From contig JANQNP010000022.1 of assembly GCA_028279505.1 (NCBI GenBank), positions 124,001-188,000 of the forward strand: 64,000 bases of DNA, in the 5' to 3' direction. Position 1 is the first letter of the stretch. The number at the start of each line of letters is the position of its first letter. The notes under the pieces are model-generated. The model did no database searches and was not told the origin of the DNA. It worked only from the letters and a program-made list of their open reading frames with translations. The position numbers and the translations under genes are program-made. Shown here piece after piece: positions 26,413-35,442 of this stretch. This DNA comes from Dehalococcoidia bacterium (GTDB taxonomy: Bacteria > Chloroflexota > Dehalococcoidia > UBA2979).

Positions 26413-27528
26413 ATGCGCAACGCCTGGCTCGCCCTCCTCGGCCTGCTCCTCACCATCGCCACCGCTTGCGGCGACTCGGAGCCCGACCTCAACTCGTACT
26501 CGGAACTCCTCCGCTTCGTCCCCAACGACCCCGAATACCGCCGCTGGATCACGGTCGTCGACTACGAGGCGTTACGGTCCCTCCCGCCCCCGGATAACAG
26601 CGAGGGCCTCACCGCCGTCCAGGACCTCGCACTCCGTGCGAACACCTACGCAACCGGCTTGGCGATCGAACCACTCGGCTCACGCGCGGCCGTCGCATTT
26701 CCGGAGATCCCCGCCAACTGGGACACCGCGTTCGGCCTGACGGTGGACGACGCAGACCGATCGCTGGTGACAGGCTCGCCGCCCCAGACGGTCGGCGTGC
26801 TCGTCGGAAGCTTCGATGCCGATGCGATGGTCGACCGACTGAAGGCCTGCGACGAGTGCACTCAACCCGCCGAGGTCACCAGAGGCCGCAACTCCTACTA
26901 CGACTGGGGCTCCGGCCTCGGCACAGGCGAACGCTTCGCGCTCCCGGTGTTCGACAACCTGGGCCGAGGCGGCACATACCGATTCACCGACCGATACGTG
27001 CTTCACGCCTTCGATCGCGAGCCCATCACCAGCTCGCTCGACGCCATCACTGAGGGCACCTCTGCGCTCGAACACCCCGGCCTCAAGCAACTGGCAGACG
27101 CGTTGGACGACATCTCTCGCCGCGAAGACATCGAGCTGCTGGGGGCCAACCTCACAGACATCGACTCCGGCCCGTTGGGCCGATCCATCTTCGACGAGAG
27201 CATGCTCGAACACCCGACAGTCCAGTCTGCACTGGAGGAACCGCTCCCCCGCCCTCACCGAGGTGTCGCACTCGCCGTCGGTTTGCGTGACGGTGAGCCA
27301 ATCGCCGCCTTGGTACTCGCGCACAGCACCGAGGCGAACGCCGAGGAAAACGTCGCCCGGCTGAACGAACGCCTGACCACGACGGTCGATTGGGAAGGGC
27401 GTCTCTGGTCGGCCTCGTTCCCCTCATGGGAAATCGAGACGGACGGCGCGACCCTGATCGCCACCCTCGAAGGCGAAGCAGTGCTGCCGATCGCCCTCGG
27501 TCCAACACCCCTCCTCTTCCATGAGTAA
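26413..27528 (+). CDS. Paralogous lipoprotein family, member 1
   Basis: A 371-residue exported lipoprotein: signal MRNAWLALLGLLLTIATAC with lipobox Cys near residue 19. Shared with the next two proteins are VVDYEALR after about 25 mature residues, a CxxC pair (ACDECTQ, near 144), YYDWG, FDNLGRGG and a FTDRYVL strand. I recognise no known family. It is the first of three tandem genes; its last codons overlap the start of member 2 by eight bases. It is probably anchored to the outer face of the membrane. Confidence 0.75.
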   Translation: MRNAWLALLGLLLTIATACGDSEPDLNSYSELLRFVPNDPEYRRWITVVDYEALRSLPPPDNSEGLTAVQDLALRANTYATGLAIEPLGSRAAVAFPEIPANWDTAFGLTVDDADRSLVTGSPPQTVGVLVGSFDADAMVDRLKACDECTQPAEVTRGRNSYYDWGSGLGTGERFALPVFDNLGRGGTYRFTDRYVLHAFDREPITSSLDAITEGTSALEHPGLKQLADALDDISRREDIELLGANLTDIDSGPLGRSIFDESMLEHPTVQSALEEPLPRPHRGVALAVGLRDGEPIAALVLAHSTEANAEENVARLNERLTTTVDWEGRLWSASFPSWEIETDGATLIATLEGEAVLPIALGPTPLLFHE

Positions 27529-28666
27529 CCCCCGCCACCTCCCCCTCCTCCTGCTCGCCGGCGGCGCGCTGCTCCTCGCGGCAGCGTGCGACACATCCGA
27601 CCCCGGCATCGCGTCGCACGAGGGCATCCTCGCCCTCATCCCGGACGAGCCGGAACGCCGCGATGCAGTCTGGGTCGTCGACTACGCCGCGCTCCGCGAG
27701 CTGCCACTCCCCAGCGATGCTCCTGATGAGGACAGCCTGACCCCGATCCAGGACCTGACGCTCCGCGCGCGCGAGCACACGCGGTTGCACCGCATCGCTC
27801 CGCTCGCCTCGATCAGCGCGAGCGCCTTCCCCGAAATCGAAGAAAACTGGAACACCGGCCTCAACTTCTCGATCGACGACGTCGACCTCGACGTCCACGC
27901 CGGCCACTCACCCGCGTTCCCCCTCGGCGCCGCTATCGGCAACTTCGACGCCGCAGCCATCGACGAACACGTGCGAGCGTGCGGGCAATGCACGCAGCCG
28001 ACACGGCGGACGCGCGATGGCACGACCTACTACGACTGGGGCGACGGCCTCGTCGCCGGCGACCGCCTGACACCACCGGTCTTCGACAACGTCGGGCGCG
28101 GCGGCCAGTACCTCTTCACCGACCGCTACGTGCTCCGCGCTGACGATTCGTCGACGTTCACCTCGGCGCTCGACGCCCGCGACACCGACGACTCGTTGCA
28201 GGGAAACTCCACCTTCGTCCAGCTCGCGCGCACGCTCGACGATCTCGAAGCAGACGGCATCGAGTTGCTCGTAGCGGTGATGTCGGACACCCACCAGGGG
28301 CCGTCCATCCACGGCGAGCTAGTGGATGGTCAGCATGACACCACACGTCAAGCCGTCGTCGATGCCGCCTTCGCAGTCCCGCTGCTCGTCCCCTACGAGG
28401 CCTACGCGCTGGCCGGCGGGGTCCGCGAAGACGAATCCGTGACCGTGTTCGTCTTCGTCCATCGCTCGACCGACGCGGCCACCGAGAACGCCAGCCGACT
28501 CGAGGAGCGGCTCGCCTCGACCCGCTTCTGGGACGGTACATCGTGGTCGACGTTGTTCGGAGGCTGGGAGATCGAGGCAAACGGAACCACCGTCATCGCC
28601 ACTCTCGATGGCCTCCCACGCTGGGAGGGTCCCGTGCTCGGCGACCCCCTCCTCTTCCATGAGTAA
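27521..28666 (+). CDS. Paralogous lipoprotein family, member 2
   Basis: A 381-residue paralogue with signal MSNPRHLPLLLLAGGALLL and lipobox AAAC near residue 23. It keeps VVDYAALR, the CxxC pair in ACGQCTQP, YYDWG, FDNVGRGG and FTDRYVL. The ATG lies inside the end of member 1 (ATGAGTAA), and the same eight-base overlap links it to member 3, so all three are translationally coupled. The function is unknown. Confidence 0.75.
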   Translation: MSNPRHLPLLLLAGGALLLAAACDTSDPGIASHEGILALIPDEPERRDAVWVVDYAALRELPLPSDAPDEDSLTPIQDLTLRAREHTRLHRIAPLASISASAFPEIEENWNTGLNFSIDDVDLDVHAGHSPAFPLGAAIGNFDAAAIDEHVRACGQCTQPTRRTRDGTTYYDWGDGLVAGDRLTPPVFDNVGRGGQYLFTDRYVLRADDSSTFTSALDARDTDDSLQGNSTFVQLARTLDDLEADGIELLVAVMSDTHQGPSIHGELVDGQHDTTRQAVVDAAFAVPLLVPYEAYALAGGVREDESVTVFVFVHRSTDAATENASRLEERLASTRFWDGTSWSTLFGGWEIEANGTTVIATLDGLPRWEGPVLGDPLLFHE

Positions 28667-29843
28667 CCCCCGCCGCCTCCCCTTCCTCCTGCTCGCAACC
28701 GGCGCGCTCCTCCTCGCCTCCGCGTGCGACACGTCCGAGGACCCCGACGGCCGCTACTCCACCCTGCTCCGCCTCGTCCCCGACCAGGCGTCCTTCCGCG
28801 ACGGCGTCACCATCGTCGACTACGAGGCCATCCGCACCCTCCCCGGCTACGAGCAACCCACCCCCGGCGCCGACGACGCCGAGGCCATCGCCAACGAGCT
28901 GCGGTCGCTCAACGACGCGCTCCAGGCACACGACATCGCGATCCCATTTCGCGAGGTCTTCGGCACCCCGTGGGATTCCTTGCCACCGAACGTCGTGAAT
29001 TGGCAACAAGGCTTCGGCTTCGGACTCGCAGACGTCGATCTCGCGATGACCGCCGGCACCATGCCGCCGCGGTACCTCCACGCCATCGGCGGCGAGTTCG
29101 ACCCCGCCGCGATCGAGGCCCAGCTCGACGCCTGCGCCGCGTGCATCGAAGGCGAGCAACGCAACCACCGAGGCCAGCGCTACTTCACCTGGGGCGGGAA
29201 CCAGGTGCTGCGCGAGCGACTCAGCCCGCCAGCCTTCGACGATCTCGGGCGAGGCGGCTATTTCGTCTTCGACTCGGACTACGTCCTGCGCTCCAACTTC
29301 GTCGACGACTTCGAAGCCTCAATCGACGCGTCCCAGGGACGCTCGTCACTGCTCGGCGACGAGAACTTCGCCCTGCTGGCCGATGAGCTGGACTCGCGCG
29401 ATCTGATCGCGCTGTTCGTGAGCAGCCGCACCCCGGGCCCCGACTACGCGGCTCAGTTGATCGAGGACTTCGCTCAGAACGCGGCGCTCGGCGAGCAGAT
29501 CGCCGCCGCCTGGGACATCCCCGCCGAACAGAAGCTCGCGCCGTACCAGGCCCTCGCCGTCGCCGTCGGACTATCCGAGGGCGAACCGTTCACGGCGATC
29601 CTCCTCGCCCACGATTCAGCAGAGGCAGCAGCTGCCAACGTCGAGCGGCTGAACAACCGGATCGAAACCGGCGTCACCGTGCGAGACGGCCAGCTCTGGC
29701 TGGACTCGATCGACTCCGCGGACATCACGACGGAGGGACGCCTCCTCATCGCCACCCTCCGAGGTAGCTCGCACTACTCGGGCTTCGTGAACAGCCCGGG
29801 CTTCGGGGCGATCGGCATCGAAGCCCTCCTCGCCCACGAGTAG
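28659..29843 (+). CDS. Paralogous lipoprotein family, member 3
   Basis: A 394-residue, more divergent paralogue: signal MSNPRRLPFLLLATGALLL, lipobox near residue 23, IVDYEAIR, the CxxC pair ACAACIEG, and FDDLGRGGYFVF. It starts in the ATGAGTAA overlap with member 2. The C-terminal HE ending of the family is kept. The mature part is about 15 residues longer than in members 1 and 2. A cupin gene follows after 23 bases. Confidence 0.75.
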   Translation: MSNPRRLPFLLLATGALLLASACDTSEDPDGRYSTLLRLVPDQASFRDGVTIVDYEAIRTLPGYEQPTPGADDAEAIANELRSLNDALQAHDIAIPFREVFGTPWDSLPPNVVNWQQGFGFGLADVDLAMTAGTMPPRYLHAIGGEFDPAAIEAQLDACAACIEGEQRNHRGQRYFTWGGNQVLRERLSPPAFDDLGRGGYFVFDSDYVLRSNFVDDFEASIDASQGRSSLLGDENFALLADELDSRDLIALFVSSRTPGPDYAAQLIEDFAQNAALGEQIAAAWDIPAEQKLAPYQALAVAVGLSEGEPFTAILLAHDSAEAAAANVERLNNRIETGVTVRDGQLWLDSIDSADITTEGRLLIATLRGSSHYSGFVNSPGFGAIGIEALLAHE

Positions 29844-29866
29844 CCTTCGAGTTCGGAGGTGCCAGC

Positions 29867-30286
29867 GTGACGTTCAAGACCATGCAACTGCCCGAGGACC
29901 CCACCGCCGTCGCGCCCGACGGCTCCGACGTCCGCATCCTGCTCCAACGTCCCGGTGGCAGCATGGCCCACTTCCAGCTCGCCGCCGGCCGCGCATCAAC
30001 CCCCGTCGCCCATCGCACCGTCGAGGAGATCTGGTTCTTCCTCGACGGCCGCGGCGAGATGTGGCGCAAGCTCGGCGACGACGAATCGACGGTCCCCGTC
30101 GCACCCGGCACTTGCATCACCATCCCCGTCGGCACCAGCTTCCAGTTCCGCGCCTCCGAGGATGGCCCCCTCAGCGCCGTAGCCGTCACCATGCCCCCCT
30201 GGCCGGGCATGGATGAAGCGTTCATCGTCGACGGCATCTGGCCTGCAACGCAGGCGCCCGCACCCAGCAGCCGTTCTTCAAGGTGA
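29867..30286 (+). CDS. Cupin domain protein
   Basis: A 139-residue single cupin with HRTVEEIWFFLDGRGEMW (about residues 46-63) and the second motif GTCITIPVGTSFQFRA. The usual first His pair is reduced to one His, so metal binding may differ. GTG 29867 has GGAGGT six bases upstream. A Ser/Pro-rich tail ends the protein. It may be co-transcribed with the lipoprotein genes. Ligand unknown. Confidence 0.75.
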   Translation: MTFKTMQLPEDPTAVAPDGSDVRILLQRPGGSMAHFQLAAGRASTPVAHRTVEEIWFFLDGRGEMWRKLGDDESTVPVAPGTCITIPVGTSFQFRASEDGPLSAVAVTMPPWPGMDEAFIVDGIWPATQAPAPSSRSSR

Positions 30287-30461
30287 CATCGGCGGAGCTG
30301 GCCGGCCGATCCGAGTGACCGCCAGCCGTCAGGCGACTCGGGTAGTGCGGTCCTACTCGGGAACCGAGTGGTACTGGGCGCCCGACTCCGACCAAGAAGC
30401 AATTGACTCCGCGAGGCCGACCGACTGCGACATCTAGGGCAAAGCCTCCGGAAAGCAGGGA

Positions 30462-30507
30462 TGTGGGGCCCTCGCCCGTAGGGCGATCAAGAAGATGCAG
30501 CCCCACA
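30462..30507. repeat. Structured intergenic repeat, copy A
   Basis: An outer 8-bp stem (TGTGGGGC with GCCCCACA, 30462-30469 and 30500-30507) encloses a 6-bp hairpin (TCGCCC-GTA-GGGCGA, 30472-30486) and a 13-base single-stranded TCAAGAAGATGCA. Copies B (33601-33644) and C (57526-57573) share the same spacing with compensatory changes. A G-rich stretch follows. It lies between the convergent cupin and selenoprotein genes. Confidence 0.6.
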
Positions 30508-30577
30508 GGCATATGGGGCGGGTGGGCGGGCCCGCGCGCTCGCGCCCGCACGGCACCCGTCGCCAGCGGGCGACTCG

Positions 30578-31486
30578 CTACTCCGAGCGCACGCGCCCCT
30601 CGGCCTTACGCCGAGCCTGCTGCCTCTTGCGAATCTCCCCGGCGCGCCGCAGCAACTCCCGGTTCGAATCGTCGACGCGCATGTACCCGGCGCGCCAGCC
30701 GTCGTCGCCCCACGAGAACGGCGTCTGCACCGTCGTCCGAGGGAACCGCGCCCCCTCGAGGAGGTCGAGCCCCATCCCGGTGATCGCCCGCTGCATCTCC
30801 TCGTCGTACGGCTTCCCCATCGGGTTACCCAGCGGGAAGTCAGTGAAGAGGAACCGCGGAACCGACGCCTGCTCGACGATGTCGCGAGCGGACCCGCAGA
30901 TCACCGTCGGAATCCCGTTCGCTTCCAGGTGGCGTGTGGCCAGACTCACGGTCTGGTGGCAGACCGGTCAGAGCGGCACCAGCATCGCCACGTCGACGCC
31001 ATCCTCGCGCATCAGCTCCAGCAGCTTCGGCGCGTCGGCCTGGTTCGTGCGGCGCTGGCTGTACTCCGTCGGGACGCCGTAGAAGCGCGGCGAGACGCTG
31101 CCCAGGCGCCCTGCCTCCACCTCTGCCTGCAAATGGTGGATCGGGAAGAACGAATCCAGGTCGTTCGTGTGTGTCGCGTCCTTGTCCCATGAACGGTTCT
31201 GCGTGAACAGCCGCTCTGGCACCGGATCCAGCGAGGCCGCGAACGTCGACGCGATCGGCAGTGCCTCCTGGTCGGTGTCGTCGGGAAGATCGAGGTTCAC
31301 CGCCGTCGTCACGAGGCCGATCCGGCTCTCAGAGAGCGGCTTGCTCAGCGGCGTGAACGGCGACTCGTCGTTGCGCGCCCAGCTGTAGGGACGCTCGTAT
31401 CCCTGCGCGGAATAGAACTCGCGCGACTTGTCGATGTAGCTGACGAAGACCCGGTACGCCGGATCGGACTGCTGCTGATCGCCCAT
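30578..31486 (-). CDS. Selenoprotein B family protein (GrdB/PrdB-like) with in-frame UGA
   Basis: Two open frames on the minus strand are separated by one TGA (30970-30968) in the same frame. Read through, they give a 302-residue protein with VPL-U-PVCHQTVSL around residue 173. Related proteins of the glycine/betaine/D-proline reductase selenoprotein B family have Cys or Sec in this P-x-C/U-P-x-C-H-Q motif, so the TGA sits exactly at the redox position. The sequence after the TGA remains conserved-looking (FTDFPLGNPMGKPYDEEMQ), which argues against decay. ATG 31486 has AGGAGG five bases upstream. The likely role is a dithiol/selenol reductase; the substrate is unknown. Confidence 0.8.
30940..30970 (-). 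promoter_or_regulatory. Candidate bacterial SECIS hairpin
   Basis: Starting 12 bases after the UGA codon, CCAGAC and GTCTGG form a 6-bp stem with the loop CGUGA. The loop GU falls at +19/+20 after the UGA, close to the position of the conserved GU in the E. coli fdhF element. A competing 7-bp hairpin (CGGTCTG with CAGACCG) overlaps it. No SelB gene is in the window. Confidence 0.5.
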
Positions 31487-31572
31487 CACGTCCTCCTCGA
31501 ACCCGACCAGCCTACGCCGAACGCGGTGCCCAGTTCAGGACCAGAGGTCCCAAGTAGGTCCCCAACCTCGCG

Positions 31573-31589
31573 ACGAGGCGCGAAGCGTC
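31573..31589. repeat. 17-bp intergenic repeat, copy 2
   Basis: An identical copy of ACGAGGCGCGAAGCGTC from 8988-9004, here 21 bases after the end of the dehydrogenase gene on the minus strand. The preceding base makes a GACG/CGTC closing stem. Confidence 0.5.
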
Positions 31590-31610
31590 AGAGACGGCCG
31601 AAGGCCGCCG

Positions 31611-32675
31611 CTAGAGCACCAGGGCCGTCGAGAAGTCCGGAATCCCCTCCCAGCGCCCCGGCTCGCCGTCGCGCATCACGGCGATCGTCTTGATCACCTC
31701 GGGGTTCGCCAGTCCGTGCGGCTTCTGCCCCGTCAGCACCATCAGCACGTTCTCCGCCTGCCGCTTGCTCCCCTCGATCGCCGTCACCGGCGACGCGGCG
31801 GCCACGTGCGGCGTCAGGATCAGGTTGTCCAGCCCCAGCAGCGGATCCTCCGCGCTGATCGGCTCCTGCTCCGTGACATCGAGGGCAGCGGCCGCAATCT
31901 CGCCCGAGGTCAGCGCCGCGTGCAGCGCGTTCGGGTCGACCAGCGGACCCCGCGCGCAGTTGATCAGGATCGCCGACGGCTTCATCCGCTGCAGCGCCTC
32001 CGTCCCGATGATGTGATGCGTCTCGTCGGTTGCCGGCGCGTGCACGGTCACGAAATCCGACTCGGTCAGCAGCTCATCGAGCGACACCAGCTCGACGCCG
32101 AACAGGTCCGCCTCGGTCTGCGGGATGTAGGGGTCGTACGCAACGACGCGGAACGGCCCGAACCCCTTCACGCGAGTCGCGAACGCCCGACCGATGTTCC
32201 CGAAGCCAACGATCCCCACCGTGCTCCCGGCGATCCGCTTCATCCCCGCCGCCAGCGCGCGCACTTCCTGCGTCGCGCTGCTCCACTTCCCGGCCTTCAC
32301 CGCGGCATCGAACTCGCGGATCATCCGCGTCAGCGACAACAGTTGCGCCATCGCGTGATCCGCCACCTCGGTCGTGTTCACCGCCGGCGTGTTGCAGGCG
32401 CAGATCCCGAGGCGAGTCGCCGCCGGCAGGTCGATCGAGTCGACGCCGACCCCGGCACGGCTCACCACCTTGAGTTTGCCGCAAGCCTCGAGGACATCGA
32501 CATCGGTGAGCGGCAGCGTCCCGATCATCGCGCCGTCCGCCTCGCGGAGCAGCTCGATGTACTCGTCCTTCGGCGTCAACGCGCCGACCTGCTGCTGCAC
32601 CACCTCGATGCCCGCCGACTCGAACATGCCGGTGTCCGCCATCGGCCGGCCACAGTTCACGACTTTCAGTGCCAC
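31611..32675 (-). CDS. D-2-hydroxyacid dehydrogenase (phosphoglycerate dehydrogenase-like)
   Basis: A 354-residue protein with the family pattern: SRAGVGVDSIDLPAA near residue 72, the NAD loop VGIVGFGNIGRAFA (about 151-164), the catalytic Arg in NCARGPLVD (about 243), Glu in EQEP and His in LTPHVAAASP. It reduces a 2-oxo acid or oxidises a D-hydroxyacid with NAD(P). No serine-pathway gene is nearby, so serA is not claimed. GTG 32675 follows GGGAGC. Confidence 0.85.
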   Translation of the reverse strand: MALKVVNCGRPMADTGMFESAGIEVVQQQVGALTPKDEYIELLREADGAMIGTLPLTDVDVLEACGKLKVVSRAGVGVDSIDLPAATRLGICACNTPAVNTTEVADHAMAQLLSLTRMIREFDAAVKAGKWSSATQEVRALAAGMKRIAGSTVGIVGFGNIGRAFATRVKGFGPFRVVAYDPYIPQTEADLFGVELVSLDELLTESDFVTVHAPATDETHHIIGTEALQRMKPSAILINCARGPLVDPNALHAALTSGEIAAAALDVTEQEPISAEDPLLGLDNLILTPHVAAASPVTAIEGSKRQAENVLMVLTGQKPHGLANPEVIKTIAVMRDGEPGRWEGIPDFSTALVL

Positions 32676-32742
32676 GAGACGCTCCCTAGTGAGTTGGAAC
32701 AGCGAAATGGAAACGGGAAGACTGGATGACGAACAACGCGGG

Positions 32743-33489
32743 CTACCCCGCCGCGAAGCGGTTGTAGGTCGGGGTGATGAGCACCTCGTTCAGCGTCACC
32801 GAGGGCGGCTGCTGCGCCACGAACAGGATCAACTCGCCGAGGTCCTCCGACTGCAGGATCCGCGCCTGATCCTCCGCGCTCACCGGCACCGGCCGGTTGT
32901 CGAGGATCGGCGTCGCCACCTCGCCCGGGCAGATCGCCGTAGCGCGGATCCCGTTGTTGCGCTCTTCAACGAGGAGACTCGCCGTCATCGCGTTCATCGC
33001 GTGCTTCGCCGCCGTGTACGCCGGCCCGGTCAGCGGGCTCACGCCCTTCGCCGCCATCGACGAGATGTTGATGATCAGCCCGCCGCCCTGCTCGCGCATG
33101 ATCGGGAGCACCGCACTGCAGCAGTAGAACGCCCCATCGAGGTCAATCCCGATCACCTGGTCCCACAGCTCCGGCGTCACCACCGGCCAGTTCCGGTCCT
33201 TCACGTTGATTCCGGCGCTGAACACACCGATGTTGATCCGGCCGAACCGCTCCTGGATCCGCCCCACCACGGCGACCACGTCGTCGTTGTTCGACACATC
33301 GAGGGCTTCGACCATCACCTCGGCGCCGGCCGCCTCAACCTGCTGCCGAACGCTCTCCAGCGGCTCCGGACGCCGCCCGGACAGCACGATCTTGCAACCC
33401 GCCTCCGCCAGCTTGACCGCGCCCGCCTCCCCGATCCCGGTCCCCGCGCCCGTGATCCAGGCAACCTGCCCGGTCAGCTCTTGAAGCAT
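32743..33489 (-). CDS. Short-chain dehydrogenase/reductase
   Basis: A 248-residue classical SDR: cofactor motif TGAGTGIGEAGAV (about residues 14-26), FSAGIN, the catalytic Ser in NISSMAAKG and the YTAAKHA Tyr-Lys pair (about 156-162). The Arg after the first Gly motif (SGRRPE) favours NADPH. ATG 33489 has GGGGGAG upstream; earlier in-frame starts lack a site. The substrate is unknown. It is 67 bases upstream of the D-hydroxyacid dehydrogenase and probably in the same transcript. Confidence 0.85.
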   Translation of the reverse strand: MLQELTGQVAWITGAGTGIGEAGAVKLAEAGCKIVLSGRRPEPLESVRQQVEAAGAEVMVEALDVSNNDDVVAVVGRIQERFGRINIGVFSAGINVKDRNWPVVTPELWDQVIGIDLDGAFYCCSAVLPIMREQGGGLIINISSMAAKGVSPLTGPAYTAAKHAMNAMTASLLVEERNNGIRATAICPGEVATPILDNRPVPVSAEDQARILQSEDLGELILFVAQQPPSVTLNEVLITPTYNRFAAG

Positions 33490-33600
33490 CGTCTCCCCCT
33501 CGCCGTCCGCCCTGTGCCCGCGAACTCTAGCCGAGGTCGCCACCACACGCCGCCGCCTGGCGCACCCTACCGAGGTGTCGCCGAGGCCTCCGAGGATCAG

Positions 33601-33644
33601 CTCGAAGCCCTCGCCCGTAGGCGATCAAGAAGATGCGGCGCGAG
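33601..33644. repeat. Structured intergenic repeat, copy B
   Basis: The inner hairpin is TCGCC-CGTA-GGCGA (33611-33624), followed by TCAAGAAGATGC as in copy A. The outer arms are weaker here: CTCG and GC on the left (33601-33608) against GC and CGAG on the right (33638-33644). It lies in the gap after the 3' end of the short membrane-protein gene. Confidence 0.5.
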
Positions 33645-33648
33645 GAAC

Positions 33649-33927
33649 TCAACCCGTCGCGGCCACCCGCCCGCGGTGCCGCAACACCAGCGCCGTCGCG
33701 AGCAACACGGCGGCGGCAACCATCCCCACCACCTGCCACCCGATCGCCACACACCCGAGGTACGCCACCCGCCGAGGCCCGTTCCGCCAGTCCAGCGCGA
33801 GCCCGACCGAGGCGAGCCCCACGCTGGCAACGAGCGCCCAGCCCGCGAAGAGCGTCCACGGGATCGCGAGCAACCCGGCCAGCGCCCCGAGCAACATCAG
33901 GAGGTCAGCGAAGAACAGTCGCACCAC
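33649..33927 (-). CDS. Small three-helix membrane protein
   Basis: A 92-residue hydrophobic protein with three predicted membrane segments (about 3-23, 27-46 and 58-80), starting at a GTG just after GGAGG. It begins 21 bases after the rhodanese gene on the same strand, so it is likely in that transcript. I recognise no family. Confidence 0.6.
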   Translation of the reverse strand: MVRLFFADLLMLLGALAGLLAIPWTLFAGWALVASVGLASVGLALDWRNGPRRVAYLGCVAIGWQVVGMVAAAVLLATALVLRHRGRVAATG

Positions 33928-33948
33928 GCGCCTCCGCCATCACTCGGT

Positions 33949-34785
33949 TCACCGCTCGATCGGGAACCCGACGATGCTCCCCCACTCGGTCCACGACCCG
34001 TCGTACACCCGCACGTCCTCGAACCCGAGCACAAACCGCATCGCGAACCACGCCAGCGTCGCGCGATGGCTGAGCCGGCAGTACACGACGGTCTCGCGAT
34101 CGTCCTCGGCGCTGACCCCGCGGCTCGCGAGGATCGAGCGCAGCTCCGCCTCCGGCTTGAACCGGTCATCCTCCTCGAGCAGCTCGCGGAAGAAGAGGTG
34201 CTGCGCGCCCGGGATCCGCCCGTACCGCTCGGCGCCGTGGTCGCCCGTCGCCGACATCCCAACCCGCTCGCCGGCGTACTCCTCGGGTGAGCGGACATCC
34301 AGCAGCACGCGGTCGGGACTCCCGAGGTGCGCCCGCACGTCGTCACGTCCGAGGCGACTCGACAGGTCGCCTCGCTGTGTGCGGTACGCCACCGGCTCGA
34401 CGACGGGGACATCGACCTCGAGCGGCCGCCGCTCGGCGACCCACTTGCGGCGCGATCCCTCGAGGAGCCGCACGTCCGGGTGCCCGGTCATCGTCAGCAC
34501 CCAGAGGGCGTACGTAGCGAACTGGATCAGCTCCCCGTAGAGGACGATCGTGTCGCTCTCACGAATCCCCGCCGCACCGAGTCGCTCAGCCATCTCGGCC
34601 GGTGTCGGGAACTCGCGGTCCGTGTCGTGCCAGAGCGCATCCTTCCAGAGCCAGCGGATCGCACCGGGGATGTGCCCGTCCTCGTAGTCACGGCTCTCCG
34701 GCCACGCGACGATCTCGATCACCCGCACCGTCGGGTCGTCGAGGTGGCGCTCCAGCCAGTCGGTGGAGACGAGGGGATCTTCCAT
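33949..34785 (-). CDS. Tandem-rhodanese sulfurtransferase
   Basis: The 278-residue protein has two rhodanese domains, as in thiosulfate/3-mercaptopyruvate sulfurtransferases. The N-terminal domain lacks a Cys at its loop (VLYGELIQF). The C-terminal domain carries the active-site Cys in VYCRLSHRA (about residue 240), which takes a persulfide from thiosulfate or mercaptopyruvate. LLDVRSPEEYAGE begins the second domain. The CRLSHR loop resembles thiosulfate-using enzymes. It starts at ATG 34785 after GGAG and follows the nitroreductase gene after 13 bases. Confidence 0.85.
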   Translation of the reverse strand: MEDPLVSTDWLERHLDDPTVRVIEIVAWPESRDYEDGHIPGAIRWLWKDALWHDTDREFPTPAEMAERLGAAGIRESDTIVLYGELIQFATYALWVLTMTGHPDVRLLEGSRRKWVAERRPLEVDVPVVEPVAYRTQRGDLSSRLGRDDVRAHLGSPDRVLLDVRSPEEYAGERVGMSATGDHGAERYGRIPGAQHLFFRELLEEDDRFKPEAELRSILASRGVSAEDDRETVVYCRLSHRATLAWFAMRFVLGFEDVRVYDGSWTEWGSIVGFPIER

Positions 34786-34798
34786 TCGCTCGCTCCGG

Positions 34799-35422
34799 CT
34801 AGCCGATCGAGTTGCCCCAGCGATCGACCGAGGCGATCTCCGCCAGCGGCTTCCGCTGCACCGGCCCGAAGTTCCCCTGCGGGTACCCCAGCGGTACCGC
34901 GTAGACGATCTGTGCCTCCTCCGGGATCCCGAACAGCTCCTTCACGCGCTCGTCGACCACCGCGTGCAGCGTCGTGATCGTCCCGCCGATCCCCAGCGCC
35001 CGCGCCGCCAGCAACATGTTCTGCACCGACGGGATCACCGACCCCATCGCCCCCGCCCCCTGCGCGATCGCACACACGAGGATGATCGCCGGCGCCGCCG
35101 CGATCTCGTCCGACAGCTTCATCGCCGACATCGTCGTCTTGTTCGCGGGGTCGATGTCGCCCGGCCCGTGGATCCCCTGGTCGGCTCGTTTCGCCCACCA
35201 CGCCTCGCGATACAGCTCGCCAAACTGCCAGCGCAGCTGCTCGTCCTGGATCACCAGGAAGTGCCACGGCTGGGCGTTCCCGCCGTTGGGCGCCTGGCGC
35301 GCGGCATCGAGGATGTCGCGCAGGTCCGCGTCCGGGATCGGGTCCAGCTTCACCCGCCGGATCGCGCGCAGCGAGTACATCGCATCGCCGAGGCTGATCG
35401 GAAATCTTTCGCTCGGGTTCAT
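34799..35422 (-). CDS. Nitroreductase family flavoprotein
   Basis: A 207-residue protein with the FMN-binding pattern: AIRRVKLDPIPDADL near the N-terminus, ARQAPNGGNAQPWHFLV (about residues 43-59), and the C-terminal GYPQGNFGPVQRKPLAEI. These FMN enzymes reduce nitroaromatics, quinones or enones with NAD(P)H. ATG 35422 has GGAG upstream. It is 20 bases after the HAD hydrolase on the same strand. Confidence 0.85.
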   Translation of the reverse strand: MNPSERFPISLGDAMYSLRAIRRVKLDPIPDADLRDILDAARQAPNGGNAQPWHFLVIQDEQLRWQFGELYREAWWAKRADQGIHGPGDIDPANKTTMSAMKLSDEIAAAPAIILVCAIAQGAGAMGSVIPSVQNMLLAARALGIGGTITTLHAVVDERVKELFGIPEEAQIVYAVPLGYPQGNFGPVQRKPLAEIASVDRWGNSIG

Positions 35423-35442
35423 CAGGAAGCTCCTTGGACTCG

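Noticed and set aside
30578..31489. Two separate genes or a nonsense-mutated pseudogene
   Set aside because: The frame is unchanged across the UGA, the family motif is intact on both sides, and a SECIS-like hairpin follows.
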